This document shows, piece after piece, positions 1 through 8,617 of a stretch of 64,000 nt of DNA. The stretch's first letter is position 1, and each line of letters opens with the position of its first letter. Both the position numbers and the translations under genes were made by a program. The DNA comes from Arcobacter sp. F2176 (GTDB lineage Bacteria; Campylobacterota; Campylobacteria; Campylobacterales; Arcobacteraceae). The notes below the pieces were generated by a model that was not told where the DNA came from, ran no database searches, and saw nothing but the letters and a program-made list of their open reading frames with translations. The stretch lies in contig NZ_PDJV01000003.1 of NCBI RefSeq assembly GCF_004116465.1, positions 225,752-289,751 on the forward strand. The letters run 5' to 3'.

Positions 1-2
1 AA

Positions 3-302
3 GGTTGTACAGATGATAAGGTAGAAGACAAAGTTAACACGGTAAAAGAATCTGTACAAGATACAAGTGAAGATGTTTCTGATAAAGCAGAGGATGTTGC
101 AGATAAAGCAGAAGATGTAGTGGATAAAAGTGAAGATTCATTAGAAAATGCTACTGATAAAACAAAAGAAGTTTTGGAAGATGCTAAAGAAAATACAGAA
201 GATGCATTAGAGGCTGCTAGTGACAAAACAGAAGATGCAGTTAATAAAGCTAAAGAAAAAGTTGAAGAGGGATATGACAAAGTAAAAGAAACTGTTAAAT
301 AA
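3..302 (+). CDS. Repetitive acidic lipoprotein, 5' end outside the window
   Basis: The reading frame is open from the window edge to a TAA at 302, so the start lies upstream. The first visible residues are GCTDDK, which looks like the end of a lipobox with its cysteine followed by the mature protein. The rest is a low-complexity, highly charged helix built from loose 7-11-residue units (DKAEDVADKAEDVV and similar), as in LEA-like or YtxH/CsbD-like stress proteins. I read it as a membrane-anchored, helical envelope protein of unknown role. An internal GTG at 120 is in frame but has no convincing ribosome site, so I treat it as internal. The lipoprotein call is an inference from two residues. 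Confidence 0.6.
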   Translation, partial: GCTDDKVEDKVNTVKESVQDTSEDVSDKAEDVADKAEDVVDKSEDSLENATDKTKEVLEDAKENTEDALEAASDKTEDAVNKAKEKVEEGYDKVKETVK

Positions 303-421
303 AGTTTTAACTTTAAAAAGTCATTAAAAATTGAAGAAAATATAATAAAATTTATACAGTTATTTTTGCACTAGCATCAAATTTTCAGTACTAAAAAAGA
401 AGGTGGAAATATAAATTATTT

Positions 422-718
422 TCACTCTTCTTCGATATTATTTTGTGAAAAATCATAATTACTTACATGATTATCTATATGTTCTGCTAACGCCAATTTA
501 TATTCATTTACAAAATACTCTATTATTTTATCTTTTTCATTTGCCATATCTTGGGCATTTGCAAATGAAGTTGATGCTATCCAAGCATTAAATCTTGCAG
601 CACCATACATAAATGAAGCACTTACTTCACCTTGAGTTATCTCTTGTTCTAATTGTTTATTTGCTAGAGATATATGTTCATCTGCTCTTTTTAAAAATCC
701 ATTATTTTTTGTAGCCAT
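422..718 (-). CDS. DUF3144 family protein
   Basis: Small soluble protein of about 98 residues. The core (RADEHISLANKQL, then GEVSASFMYGAARFNAW, then a C-terminal helix with YFVNEYKLALAEHIDNH) matches what I know of DUF3144, a family of unknown function. An ATG lies 33 bases further upstream, but the one at 718 sits just behind a GAAGGAA ribosome site, so I prefer it. Single gene; it is divergent from the mnmH-like gene at 826. Confidence 0.7.
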   Translation of the reverse strand: MATKNNGFLKRADEHISLANKQLEQEITQGEVSASFMYGAARFNAWIASTSFANAQDMANEKDKIIEYFVNEYKLALAEHIDNHVSNYDFSQNNIEEE

Positions 719-825
719 ATTTTTTCCTTCATTTTTTTGCATTATATTCAAATTTTACTTCTAGTTATATTTTTCACTCTTTATGCTGTATACTGTTTGA
801 AATATTTAATAAGGCTTCTTCTTAT

Positions 826-1926
826 ATGACAAATTCTTCACAAACCAGTGATTTTAAATCTCTTGTTTTATCCAAGACTCCTCTAATAGATGTTAGAGCT
901 CCAATTGAATTTAAAAAGGGCTCTTTCCCTCATGCTGTAAATTTGCCTCTTATTACAGATGAAGAGAGACATTTAATTGGAATCAAATATAAAAATTATG
1001 GAAATAAAGAAGCTGTTACACTTGGGCATAAACTTGTTTCTGGTGAAATAAAAGAAAATAGAATTAATGCTTGGCTTGATTTTAAAAAAGATAACCCAAG
1101 TGCTATATTGTATTGTTTTAGAGGAGGGCAGCGTTCAAAGATTGCCCAAGAGTGGATAAGTGAATATATCCCAGAAATTAAAAGATTAAAAGGTGGATAT
1201 AAAGCTTTTAGAAATTATTTGATGAATGAAATAGATAATTCACCAAAATATTTCAAACCTCTTATTTTAGGAGGTCATACTGGTAGTGGGAAAACTATTC
1301 TTTTAAATAAAATCCAAAACTCTATTGACTTAGAAGGTTTAGCAAACCACAGAGGTTCAACATTTGGCAAACAAATAAGTGCCCAACCTGCACAAATAGA
1401 TTTTGAAAATTCTTTAGCATATAAACTGATTGAAAAAGTCAATAAAGGTTTTTCCTATTTATTATTTGAAGATGAAGGTAAATATATTGGAAGTATTTAT
1501 ATTCCGAAGAATTTTGCGCAGTATTTATCAAATGCTTCAATAATAGTTCTTGAAACTTCTTTTGAAGAAAGAATAAATATCACTTTTGATGAATATATTT
1601 TAAAAGCTCAAATAAATTACAAAAGAGAGTTTGGAAAAGATTATTTTGTTTTTTGGATTAATGACATGAAAAATGCCATGGAAAGAATAGAAAAAAGACT
1701 AGGAAGTATGAGACACAAAGTTTTAAAAGAGTTGTTTTCTGATGCTATTAAAGTACAAGAAGAAACTGAAAGTTTAGAAGAATACAAATACTGGATAGCA
1801 TATCTTTTAAAAGAGTATTATGATCCTATGTATAAATATCAACTTGATAAAAACAAAGACAAGATATTATTTAAAGGCTCTGCAAGTGAGATTATAAATT
1901 ATTTAGAAACTCTTAAAAATCCCTAA
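826..1926 (+). CDS. mnmH: tRNA 2-selenouridine synthase (MnmH/SelU)
   Basis: 366 residues, normal for the family. The N-terminal rhodanese domain (LIDVRAPIEF onward) has the catalytic cysteine near residue 97 in YCFRGGQRS. It is followed by a P-loop domain (GGHTGSGKT near 148). The enzyme replaces the sulfur of 2-thiouridine at the wobble base of tRNAs for Lys, Glu and Gln with selenium, using selenophosphate, via a geranylated intermediate. The rhodanese plus P-loop order is diagnostic. There is no clear Shine-Dalgarno at the ATG. The stop codon lies inside a terminator hairpin shared with the convergent dehydrogenase gene. Confidence 0.92.
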   Translation: MTNSSQTSDFKSLVLSKTPLIDVRAPIEFKKGSFPHAVNLPLITDEERHLIGIKYKNYGNKEAVTLGHKLVSGEIKENRINAWLDFKKDNPSAILYCFRGGQRSKIAQEWISEYIPEIKRLKGGYKAFRNYLMNEIDNSPKYFKPLILGGHTGSGKTILLNKIQNSIDLEGLANHRGSTFGKQISAQPAQIDFENSLAYKLIEKVNKGFSYLLFEDEGKYIGSIYIPKNFAQYLSNASIIVLETSFEERINITFDEYILKAQINYKREFGKDYFVFWINDMKNAMERIEKRLGSMRHKVLKELFSDAIKVQEETESLEEYKYWIAYLLKEYYDPMYKYQLDKNKDKILFKGSASEIINYLETLKNP

Positions 1927-1948
1927 TCTGCTTAAAATTAGGGATTTT
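1917..1948. terminator. Bidirectional terminator between convergent genes
   Basis: Perfect 11-bp inverted repeat AAATCCCTAAT / ATTAGGGATTT with a 9-nt loop, overlapping the mnmH stop codon and ending just before the convergent dehydrogenase stop. A-rich and T-rich ends suit termination in both directions. Confidence 0.75.
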
Positions 1949-1949
1949 A

Positions 1950-3149
1950 TTATATTTTTTTTAGCTTTTTATAACCATCTGTAATAAGTTTTAAAAGTGG
2001 TTTTCTATAAGAATCAAATACAAATCTTTTGATTTCATATGCAATTCTCCCTTTCACATGAAATAATCCATAAATACTTCCCGCAGCATATTTACCACCA
2101 AGAGCTATTAAAATTCCTTCAAGTTTTGGACTAGCACTTTGAAGTTTCTTTTTATTTATTAGGTTTAATATGTTTTTACCTGCATTTATACCACTGATTT
2201 TTGCAATAGTAACATTAGGGGGCATTATTTCATCTTTTTTATTTTTGATTACAGCAACATCTCCAATAGCAAAGATATTTTCATATTTATTAGTTTGCAT
2301 GTATTCATTTACTATGATTTGTCCTTTTTGATTTTTTTCAACATCAAGAGCTGTAGTTATTTTAGATGCTTCAACTCCACCTGTAAAAATTAAAAAAGAA
2401 TGATCTAGTTTAGTTCCATTTGAAAAGTATGCTAGGTTACCTTCACACTTTTCTAATTTTGTATTTGTAATGACATTAATACCCAATGATTTAAGTCTCT
2501 CTTGTGAAAAGGCAATTAGTTTAGAATCTAGCCCTGGTAATATAGTATCTGCACTACTTACTAAAGAGATTTTTAAGTTATCACAAGTAAAGTTTCCTCT
2601 TTTGAAGAACATTTTTGAGTTATAAGCCATCTCGGCAGCTATTTCAACTCCTGATAATCCAGCACCTACAACTAAAATATGAGTATTTTCACTCTTTTTT
2701 GCTTCATCTTCAATTTTTTTGAAAAGTTGATTTTCAAAACTTTGCTTGAAATATACTGCCCATTTTAATTTTTTGATGTCATGTGCATTATTCAATCCTG
2801 GAATACTAGGAGGAAAATATGTTCTTGTCCCTGCTGCCATAATAAGATAATCAAACTCAACAATCTCTTTTTCTTCTGTATATATTTTTTTCTTTTGAGA
2901 GTCTATTTGGGTTACTTTTAAATTTTTATATTCTAAATAACTATGTCTTAACCCTACACATAAAGTAGTCAGATCAATAGTTACATCAGCAATATTAGAC
3001 TTATTTGCGATTAAGTCATAAATCTCTGGCTGTAAATTATGAAAGGTATTAGTATCTATTAGTGTGATTTTGATATTTTTACTTTTAACTAGTTCTCGTA
3101 AGGCGTATATACCAGCATATCCACCACCGATAATTACTATTTTTTCCAT
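1950..3149 (-). CDS. NDH-2-like NAD(P)/FAD-dependent oxidoreductase
   Basis: 399 residues. The N terminus has a dinucleotide-binding GGGYAGIYALREL motif for FAD; a second one (VVGAGLSGVEIAAEMA, near 165) fits NAD(P)H. IFAIGDVA near residue 295 is the usual FAD-contact motif. This is the two-Rossmann architecture of type II NADH dehydrogenases, single-subunit enzymes that pass electrons from NADH to quinone without pumping. The C-terminal region (GLFHVKGRIAYEIKRF) is amphipathic and could sit on the inner membrane. A sulfide:quinone reductase is less likely because the conserved redox cysteines are not evident. Monocistronic, convergent with mnmH. Confidence 0.8.
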   Translation of the reverse strand: MEKIVIIGGGYAGIYALRELVKSKNIKITLIDTNTFHNLQPEIYDLIANKSNIADVTIDLTTLCVGLRHSYLEYKNLKVTQIDSQKKKIYTEEKEIVEFDYLIMAAGTRTYFPPSIPGLNNAHDIKKLKWAVYFKQSFENQLFKKIEDEAKKSENTHILVVGAGLSGVEIAAEMAYNSKMFFKRGNFTCDNLKISLVSSADTILPGLDSKLIAFSQERLKSLGINVITNTKLEKCEGNLAYFSNGTKLDHSFLIFTGGVEASKITTALDVEKNQKGQIIVNEYMQTNKYENIFAIGDVAVIKNKKDEIMPPNVTIAKISGINAGKNILNLINKKKLQSASPKLEGILIALGGKYAAGSIYGLFHVKGRIAYEIKRFVFDSYRKPLLKLITDGYKKLKKI

Positions 3150-3385
3150 ATTTTTTCCTCTTTATTTACTATGCTAATTTATTTTGTATTGTATAAAAAG
3201 ATTTTTTCCTTTTGGCTTAAAAATTATTTAAATTTTGATATTTATGGGTATTATATACACAAAATTTATATATTTATTTAATTTTATTACTAATTAATAT
3301 TTTTTTAAGAAATATACAAATTATATATTTAATAATTTTTTTTTAGATATAATTCAAAAAATATAAATTTATCAGGAAATAAAAA

Positions 3386-4138
3386 ATGAAAATAGCGATT
3401 TTGTCAGATATACACTCAAATATTTACGCTTTGCAAGCAGTTATAAATGATGCAAAGAGCAAAAGTGTAGATTTGATGATAAATGCAGGTGACTCTTTTT
3501 ATGGTCCAATAGAACCAAGAGCTACATATGAATTATTAAGAGAGAACAACTTTGTAAATATCTGTGGAAATCAAGATAGAGAAATATTAGAAGCTTCTTT
3601 AGAACAATTAGAAAATAATCCTACTTTAAAATATGCCTACGAGCAACTAGGTGAAGAGGTTTTATATTGGATACAAGATTTGCCCTTTGAAAAATTTTTA
3701 GGAAAAGATTTGTATGTAACTCACGGCACACAACATGATGATAGTGTTTATTTACTTGAAGATCTAAGTACTGGGAAACCAGTTTTAAGAGATGAAAATA
3801 AGATAATTGAACTTCTTGATGATGTAGAATCTAGATTTGTAGTTTGTGGACATTCCCATACTCCAAGATGTGTAAATTTAAGTACAGGACAAGTGGTGAT
3901 AAATCCTGGTTCAGTGGGCTTACAAGCTTATAAAGAAAATCAACCAAATGAACATATCATAGAAAATGCTTATTGCGATGCCACATATATAATACTTGAT
4001 GTAAATTCAAGTGAATATAATATAGAGTTGGTAAAAGTTGTTTATGATTATGAACAAGCAGCTTTAAAGGCTGAATCTAATGGAAGAGAAGATTGGGCTT
4101 ATACTCTTAGAACTGGAAAGATACTCCCAAATTCATGA
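3386..4138 (+). CDS. YfcE/MJ0936-like metallophosphoesterase
   Basis: 250 residues with the full calcineurin-like metal-binding series: SDIHSN at the N terminus, NAGDSFYGP near 36, GNQDRE near 63, a middle histidine in THGTQHDD, and GHSHTPR plus NPGSVG near the C terminus. These bind two metal ions for phosphodiester or phosphomonoester hydrolysis; the physiological substrate is not evident. Preceded by CAGGAAAT ahead of the ATG. It overlaps the next gene by 4 bases (ATGA), so the two are translationally coupled. Confidence 0.8.
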   Translation: MKIAILSDIHSNIYALQAVINDAKSKSVDLMINAGDSFYGPIEPRATYELLRENNFVNICGNQDREILEASLEQLENNPTLKYAYEQLGEEVLYWIQDLPFEKFLGKDLYVTHGTQHDDSVYLLEDLSTGKPVLRDENKIIELLDDVESRFVVCGHSHTPRCVNLSTGQVVINPGSVGLQAYKENQPNEHIIENAYCDATYIILDVNSSEYNIELVKVVYDYEQAALKAESNGREDWAYTLRTGKILPNS

Positions 4139-4488
4139 AAAAGAGCGTAAATCTATATTTTGATAAAGAGTGCCCATTTTGTAATTATTATGCAAATTAT
4201 AATTTAGTAAAAACTAATCATAATCTTAACCTTTATAATGCAAGGGAATATCCTCAAAAAATAAAACTTTTAAGAGAAAAGGGCTTTGATATTAATAATG
4301 GAATTATTATTGAAGTTGATGAAAAGATATTTCAAGGTTCAGATGCTATAAAGCAATTAAACCAACTATCTACTAAAGAAGTAAAAGTATTGAATACAAA
4401 GTTTTTTTCTGCATTTTTATATCCATTTATAAAATCATTTAGAAAAGTAGTTCTTTTTATATTAAATAAAAATTCTCATATTAAATAA
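4135..4488 (+). CDS. DCC-family thiol-disulfide oxidoreductase-like protein (DUF393)
   Basis: 117 residues. The start (LYFDKECPFCNYYAN) carries the D-x-x-C-x-x-C signature of the DCC family, a thioredoxin-like group of uncertain function. A further segment, IFQGSDAIKQL, matches the usual second motif (dG..A...l). Coupled to the phosphoesterase by a 4-base overlap. The specific redox partner is unknown. Confidence 0.75.
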   Translation: MKKSVNLYFDKECPFCNYYANYNLVKTNHNLNLYNAREYPQKIKLLREKGFDINNGIIIEVDEKIFQGSDAIKQLNQLSTKEVKVLNTKFFSAFLYPFIKSFRKVVLFILNKNSHIK

Positions 4489-4552
4489 AACAAACAATTG
4501 ACTTTAGATATAATATCTACTATTTAAATATATAAAAATAAGGAATCAGATA

Positions 4553-5110
4553 ATGAGAATTGCAGTTTTTTGTGGATCAAGTGCTGGTAATAATATAGAA
4601 TACATAAATGCTACAAAACGATTAGGTAAATATTTTGCCCAAAATAATATAGATGTAGTTTATGGTGGTGGAAATGTTGGACTTATGGGTGCAATTGCAG
4701 ATTCAGTTATGGAAAATGGTGGAAAAGTTTATGGAGTAATTCCTGAAAAACTAAAAGAAAAAGAGTTAGCTCATACAGGAATAACTGACTTAAAAGTTGT
4801 TTCAAATATGCATGAAAGAAAAGCTGCAATGGCAGAGATGGCTGATGCTTTTGTAGTACTTCCAGGAGGTGCTGGAACATTGGAAGAGACTTTTGAGGTT
4901 TGGACTTGGGCTTTACTTGGTTTTCATAATAAACCTTGTGCTTTTTTTAATATAGATGGATTTTATAATAAATTATTTGAGATGATAGATAATATGTGTG
5001 AAGCAGAATTTTTAAAAAAAGAGTACTCAGATATGCTTATTAAAACAGACAATCAAGAAGAGCTATTAAAAGCTATAAAAGAGTACATACCACCAAAACA
5101 AAAGTGGTAA
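4553..5110 (+). CDS. LOG-family nucleoside 5'-monophosphate phosphoribohydrolase
   Basis: 185 residues. It has the family's two signatures: GGGNVGLMGAIADSVM near 37 and PGGAGTLEETFE near 103, which form the nucleotide-binding and catalytic site. Members cleave the N-glycosidic bond of purine nucleoside monophosphates, including cytokinin ribotides in plants, to a base and ribose 5-phosphate. Its place directly before an adenine-deaminase-like gene fits a purine salvage role. A ribosome site AAGGAA precedes the ATG. Confidence 0.85.
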   Translation: MRIAVFCGSSAGNNIEYINATKRLGKYFAQNNIDVVYGGGNVGLMGAIADSVMENGGKVYGVIPEKLKEKELAHTGITDLKVVSNMHERKAAMAEMADAFVVLPGGAGTLEETFEVWTWALLGFHNKPCAFFNIDGFYNKLFEMIDNMCEAEFLKKEYSDMLIKTDNQEELLKAIKEYIPPKQKW

Positions 5111-5128
5111 ATAAAATTTGGAAAAAGA

Positions 5129-6133
5129 ATGATAGAACTAATAAAAAAGATACCAAAAGCAGAATTACATTTACATATTGAAGGCTCACTGGAGCCTGAA
5201 CTTATGTTTGAGCTTGCAAAAAGAAATAATATAAAGATACCTTACGATTCAATTGAAGAAATAAAGGCAGCATACGATTTCACAAACTTACAATCTTTTT
5301 TGGATATTTATTATACAGGAGCTAATGTACTTATTCATAAAAAAGATTTTTATGATTTGACTTGGGCTTATGTTTTAAAGTGTGTACAAAACAATATAAT
5401 CCATACAGAAATATTTTTTGACCCACAAACACACACTTTAAGAGGTGTATCTTTTGATACGATTATTTTAGGAATAAGTGAAGCTTTAGAAGATGCTAAA
5501 GAGAAGTTTGGAATTAGCTCAAATATTATTATGTGTTTTTTAAGACATTTAAGTCAAGAAGAAGCTTTAAAAACTTTTGAAGAGTCTTTACCTTTTAAAG
5601 ATAAGATAATAGGGATTGGACTTGATTCTTCAGAACTTGGTCATCCTCCTTCTAAATTTAAAGAAGTGTTTAAAAAAGCAAAAGAAGCAGGATTTAAACT
5701 TGTGGCTCACGCAGGAGAAGAGGCTGATTATTCTTATATTTATGAAGCTTTGGATTTATTGGATATTCAAAGAATCGACCATGGAGTACAAGCAGTTCAT
5801 TCAAATGAACTAATGGAAAGATTAAAAAAAGAGCAAATACCTTTAACAGTGTGTCCAAACTCAAATATTGAGTTAAAAGTTTTTGAAAACTACAAACAAC
5901 ACAATGTAAAGCAACTTTTAGATTATGGCTTAAATGTCACAATAAACTCTGATGATCCAGCATATTTTAGAGGTTATTTAAATGATAACTTTATAAATTT
6001 ATATGAAAATATTGATTTGACAAAAGAAGATATTATAAAACTTGTTAGAAACTCTTTTAACTCTTCTTTTATAACAGATGAACTAAAAAATGAATACCTA
6101 ACAAAACTTGATAATTTTGTAGAAAATAAATAG
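5129..6133 (+). CDS. Adenine deaminase of the adenosine deaminase family
   Basis: 334 residues. Zinc and catalytic motifs are AELHLHIEGSLEPELMF at the N terminus, HAGEE near 195, RIDHGV near 216 and SDDPAYF near 275. The segments YDLTWAYVLKC, FFDPQTHTLRGV and GLDSSELGHPPSKF resemble bacterial adenine deaminases of this fold more than true adenosine deaminases, so I favour adenine to hypoxanthine plus ammonia; adenosine as substrate is the alternative. It starts 19 bases after the LOG gene and ends 9 bases before mmuM, so the three are probably one operon. Confidence 0.82.
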   Translation: MIELIKKIPKAELHLHIEGSLEPELMFELAKRNNIKIPYDSIEEIKAAYDFTNLQSFLDIYYTGANVLIHKKDFYDLTWAYVLKCVQNNIIHTEIFFDPQTHTLRGVSFDTIILGISEALEDAKEKFGISSNIIMCFLRHLSQEEALKTFEESLPFKDKIIGIGLDSSELGHPPSKFKEVFKKAKEAGFKLVAHAGEEADYSYIYEALDLLDIQRIDHGVQAVHSNELMERLKKEQIPLTVCPNSNIELKVFENYKQHNVKQLLDYGLNVTINSDDPAYFRGYLNDNFINLYENIDLTKEDIIKLVRNSFNSSFITDELKNEYLTKLDNFVENK

Positions 6134-6141
6134 GACAAATT

Positions 6142-7074
6142 ATGAATAAAATCAAAGAGATATTAAAAAATCAAAAAATAGTAATAATAGATGGGGCAAC
6201 AGGAACAGAGCTGGAGAGAAAAGGTTATGACATCAATGATTCACTTTGGTCAGCTAAATTTTTGATGGAAAATCCAAAAGCAATTTCTGAAGTTCATAAA
6301 GACTATTTAGAAGCTGGAAGTGATTGTATTACAACTTTAAGTTATCAAGCTACATTTGAAGGCTTTAAAGAGCGAGGGCTAAATGAAGTCCAAGCAAAAG
6401 AGCTTTTGCAATCTTCTATTAAACTAGCCATAGAAGTAAGGGATGAGTTTTGGGCAAGCAATGAATCAAATAAGAGAATTAAACCTCTTGTAGCAGCTTC
6501 TGTTGGTCCTTATGGGGCATATTTAGCAGATGGTTCAGAGTTTAGAGGTAATTATGGACTAAGCCAAGAAGAACTTGTAAACTTTCATAGAAAAAGAATG
6601 CAAGCTTTGATTGAAGCAAAACCTGATTTATTGGCTTGTGAAACAGTTCCTTGTCTAATAGAAGCAAAAGCATATGTAAAACTTTTAGAAGAGTTTCCTT
6701 CAACCCAAGCTTGGATAACTTTTAGTGCAAAAGATGGAAAACATATAAATAGTGGTGAAAGCATAAAAGAGTGTGCAAAGTTTTTAGATGATAAAGAACA
6801 AATTGTAGCTATTGGTATAAATTGCACAGCACCACAATATGTTGAATCTTTAATCTCAGAGATTAAAGAAGTCTCAACAAAACCAATTATTGTATATCCA
6901 AACGGAGGAGCTGCTTATGATGGAGCAACTAAAACTTGGAGTACACAAGCTAATACAAAAGATTATGGGAAGATGTCACATATGTGGTATGAAAAGGGAG
7001 CAAGTGTTATAGGTGGATGTTGTCAAACAACACCTGATGATATAAAACAAATCTCTTCTTGGGTTAGAAGCTAA
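6142..7074 (+). CDS. mmuM: Homocysteine S-methyltransferase
   Basis: 310 residues. IDGATGTELERKG at the N terminus and the zinc cysteines GINC (near 229) and GGCCQTTPDDI (near 295) are those of the cobalamin-independent homocysteine methyltransferase domain. It makes methionine from homocysteine with S-methylmethionine or S-adenosylmethionine as donor. No permease (mmuP) is adjacent, so the donor source is not evident. Last gene of the salvage operon, followed by a terminator that overlaps its 3' end. Confidence 0.88.
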   Translation: MNKIKEILKNQKIVIIDGATGTELERKGYDINDSLWSAKFLMENPKAISEVHKDYLEAGSDCITTLSYQATFEGFKERGLNEVQAKELLQSSIKLAIEVRDEFWASNESNKRIKPLVAASVGPYGAYLADGSEFRGNYGLSQEELVNFHRKRMQALIEAKPDLLACETVPCLIEAKAYVKLLEEFPSTQAWITFSAKDGKHINSGESIKECAKFLDDKEQIVAIGINCTAPQYVESLISEIKEVSTKPIIVYPNGGAAYDGATKTWSTQANTKDYGKMSHMWYEKGASVIGGCCQTTPDDIKQISSWVRS

Positions 7075-7095
7075 AGTTTAGCTTTTTTCTAACCC
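7061..7095 (+). terminator. Terminator of the salvage operon
   Basis: GGGTTAGAA and TTCTAACCC enclose an inner GCTAAA/TTTAGC hairpin followed by six T residues. The stem starts inside the last codons of mmuM. Confidence 0.65.
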
Positions 7096-7146
7096 CTCTC
7101 TTACTAATTTTTTTATATAATACAAAATCTCAAAATAGGTTAAACA

Positions 7147-7374
7147 ATGTCAAAAAGTTTAAATACAAATAGTGTAAAAAGTGTAAAATCAGAAAAAATA
7201 GCAGCAACAGCAAATCAAAATAAAAATCCAGTAAAAGTTGGATTCTCACAAGATAGATACGAAAATGAACAAGTTGTAAATGCTAGAAAAGCTGCAACTT
7301 TGGCTTTAGCAAAAGAAAAAGCGAAGAAAAAAGCAAAGATGGCAAAAGCTTCTAAGAAGAAAAACAAAAAATAA
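7147..7374 (+). CDS. Small lysine/alanine-rich basic protein
   Basis: 75 residues, very basic. The C-terminal third is almost entirely K and A (AKEKAKKKAKMAKASKKKNKK), resembling histone-like or ribosome-associated tails. There is no recognisable fold and no signal peptide. Nucleic-acid binding is inferred from charge only. It follows a short promoter-like stretch (TATAAT at 7115) and has AGGT before the ATG. It shares a 3' terminator with the convergent Panacea-domain gene. Confidence 0.6.
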   Translation: MSKSLNTNSVKSVKSEKIAATANQNKNPVKVGFSQDRYENEQVVNARKAATLALAKEKAKKKAKMAKASKKKNKK

Positions 7375-7401
7375 AGTATAGAACCTAAATTCTATACTTT
7401 A
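7372..7401. terminator. Bidirectional terminator overlapping both stop codons
   Basis: Perfect 12-bp inverted repeat TAAAGTATAGAA / TTCTATACTTTA with a 6-nt loop. Its outer bases are the stop codons of the two convergent genes. Confidence 0.8.
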
Positions 7402-7887
7402 GATAATAACTTCACCTTTTTCTTTTGCTCTATATTCATCTATTTTAAAGGTATCATTTGCAATAACTCTTGGAGTGGCTTCTTTGTATTGATTTACTAA
7501 TTTATTGATAGTTTTTAACTCATCATCATCGAATAAATCTTCATCATAATCTATACCAATTTCTACAAAGTGAAGTTCTGTAAAATTTTCTCGCTCGATA
7601 ATATCAATGTCCATATTATCAAGTAACTCTTGAATAAAGAAAACTCTATCATCTTCATCTTCTAATACTTCTTCTGTTGCTATTATTTCAAAAAGTTCTG
7701 ATAGTATCTTTGGTTCAGGACTTCTAGAACCTTTTATATACTCATCACCAAATATTTTTTTACCACAATATTTAAGATGGTTATAATCCATCAAAAAAAG
7801 AAGAATTGATAACTTTTTATCATTTAACAGTTTTACTTGTTTGTGTAACATATATAAAATTACATTTGCTACTTTTGTCATATCCAT
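7399..7887 (-). CDS. Panacea-domain (DUF4065, SocA-like) protein
   Basis: 162 residues. The N-terminal half (KVANVILYMLHKQVKLLNDKKLSILLFLMDYNHLKYCGKKIFGDEYIKG) fits the Panacea/DUF4065 fold, known from the SocA adaptor and from antitoxins of varied toxins. The C-terminal half is acidic. No toxin-like gene is adjacent, so a toxin-antitoxin role is not supported here; a chromosomal solitary Panacea protein is the plain reading. Confidence 0.6.
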   Translation of the reverse strand: MDMTKVANVILYMLHKQVKLLNDKKLSILLFLMDYNHLKYCGKKIFGDEYIKGSRSPEPKILSELFEIIATEEVLEDEDDRVFFIQELLDNMDIDIIERENFTELHFVEIGIDYDEDLFDDDELKTINKLVNQYKEATPRVIANDTFKIDEYRAKEKGEVII

Positions 7888-7943
7888 TTTCGAACAGTCC
7901 TTTTATTTAATTATCGAAGTATACAAAATAAAACATAAAGATA

Positions 7944-8558
7944 TTAAATCTTCCAATGCTTTAATTTACTATTATTTACATTTTCTTTGACTTTATTGCA
8001 AAGTTGTGGAAAAAACAGTAAAAAATCTTCTTCTATTTCATCTATATTTTCAGAAACTATTTCAAAGTATCTACTTACATTATCCCTTTTTAAAACTCTC
8101 ATAGAGATTCTTCTATCGACTCTGTTAAATGATTGGTTTAAGTGCTCTAAGGTTTGGTATTTATTTAATAAGTCAAATTCTATTAGGCTTTTTAGCTTTT
8201 GTTTTGCTTCATCTGGCAAAGTATGCATATTTGCATTTGCTTTTATGTAAAAGTCATCTAAAAACTTATCAAGAGTTATATTTGAGTATCTGTGCCAGTT
8301 TTTTGTGAGTAAATAATCGTATGTCAAGTCAATAACAACAGCCTTTAGTAAACCACTATTCCCAAGTCTATTTTTACTTTGTTTGAAAGTAGGGTGACTA
8401 TCTGTATATGAGTCTATTAGTTTATGTATTTCCATTGCTTTTTTTATATCTTCATTTGCACCTTCCCATGCTTTTGCTTTTAAAGGGTCAGCTAAATAAT
8501 TGCCAATTTGAAAATCTATATTGTGTTCTGATAAAAATATATGTGCAAGCCAGTTCAT
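7944..8558 (-). CDS. Acyl carrier protein phosphodiesterase (AcpH-like)
   Basis: 204 residues, the usual length. MNWLAHIFLSEHNIDFQIGNYLADPLK followed by IHKLIDSYTDSHP and VIDLTYDYLLTKNWHRYS are the helical, metal-binding HD-like motifs of AcpH. The enzyme removes the 4'-phosphopantetheine from holo-ACP. Downstream of the yedE-like gene but separated from it by a 13-bp hairpin. The ribosome site before this start is weak. Confidence 0.8.
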   Translation of the reverse strand: MNWLAHIFLSEHNIDFQIGNYLADPLKAKAWEGANEDIKKAMEIHKLIDSYTDSHPTFKQSKNRLGNSGLLKAVVIDLTYDYLLTKNWHRYSNITLDKFLDDFYIKANANMHTLPDEAKQKLKSLIEFDLLNKYQTLEHLNQSFNRVDRRISMRVLKRDNVSRYFEIVSENIDEIEEDFLLFFPQLCNKVKENVNNSKLKHWKI

Positions 8559-8570
8559 AAGAGTAGGTTA

Positions 8571-8603
8571 CAAAAGTTTACTTAAATAAAAAGTAAACTT
8601 TTG
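8571..8603 (-). terminator. Hairpin after the YeeE/YedE gene
   Basis: Perfect 13-bp inverted repeat CAAAAGTTTACTT / AAGTAAACTTTTG with a 7-nt A/T loop. It probably ends the yedE transcript read on the minus strand; there is no long U-tract after it. Confidence 0.55.
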
Positions 8604-8617
8604 TGATTAGAAATTTT

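Noticed and set aside
120..302. Independent 60-residue gene starting at GTG 120
   Set aside because: The frame is open to the window edge and the repeat pattern continues upstream; it is the end of a longer gene.
7399..7887. Toxin-antitoxin pair from the Panacea-domain gene
   Set aside because: No partner gene adjoins it; the neighbours are convergent or unrelated.
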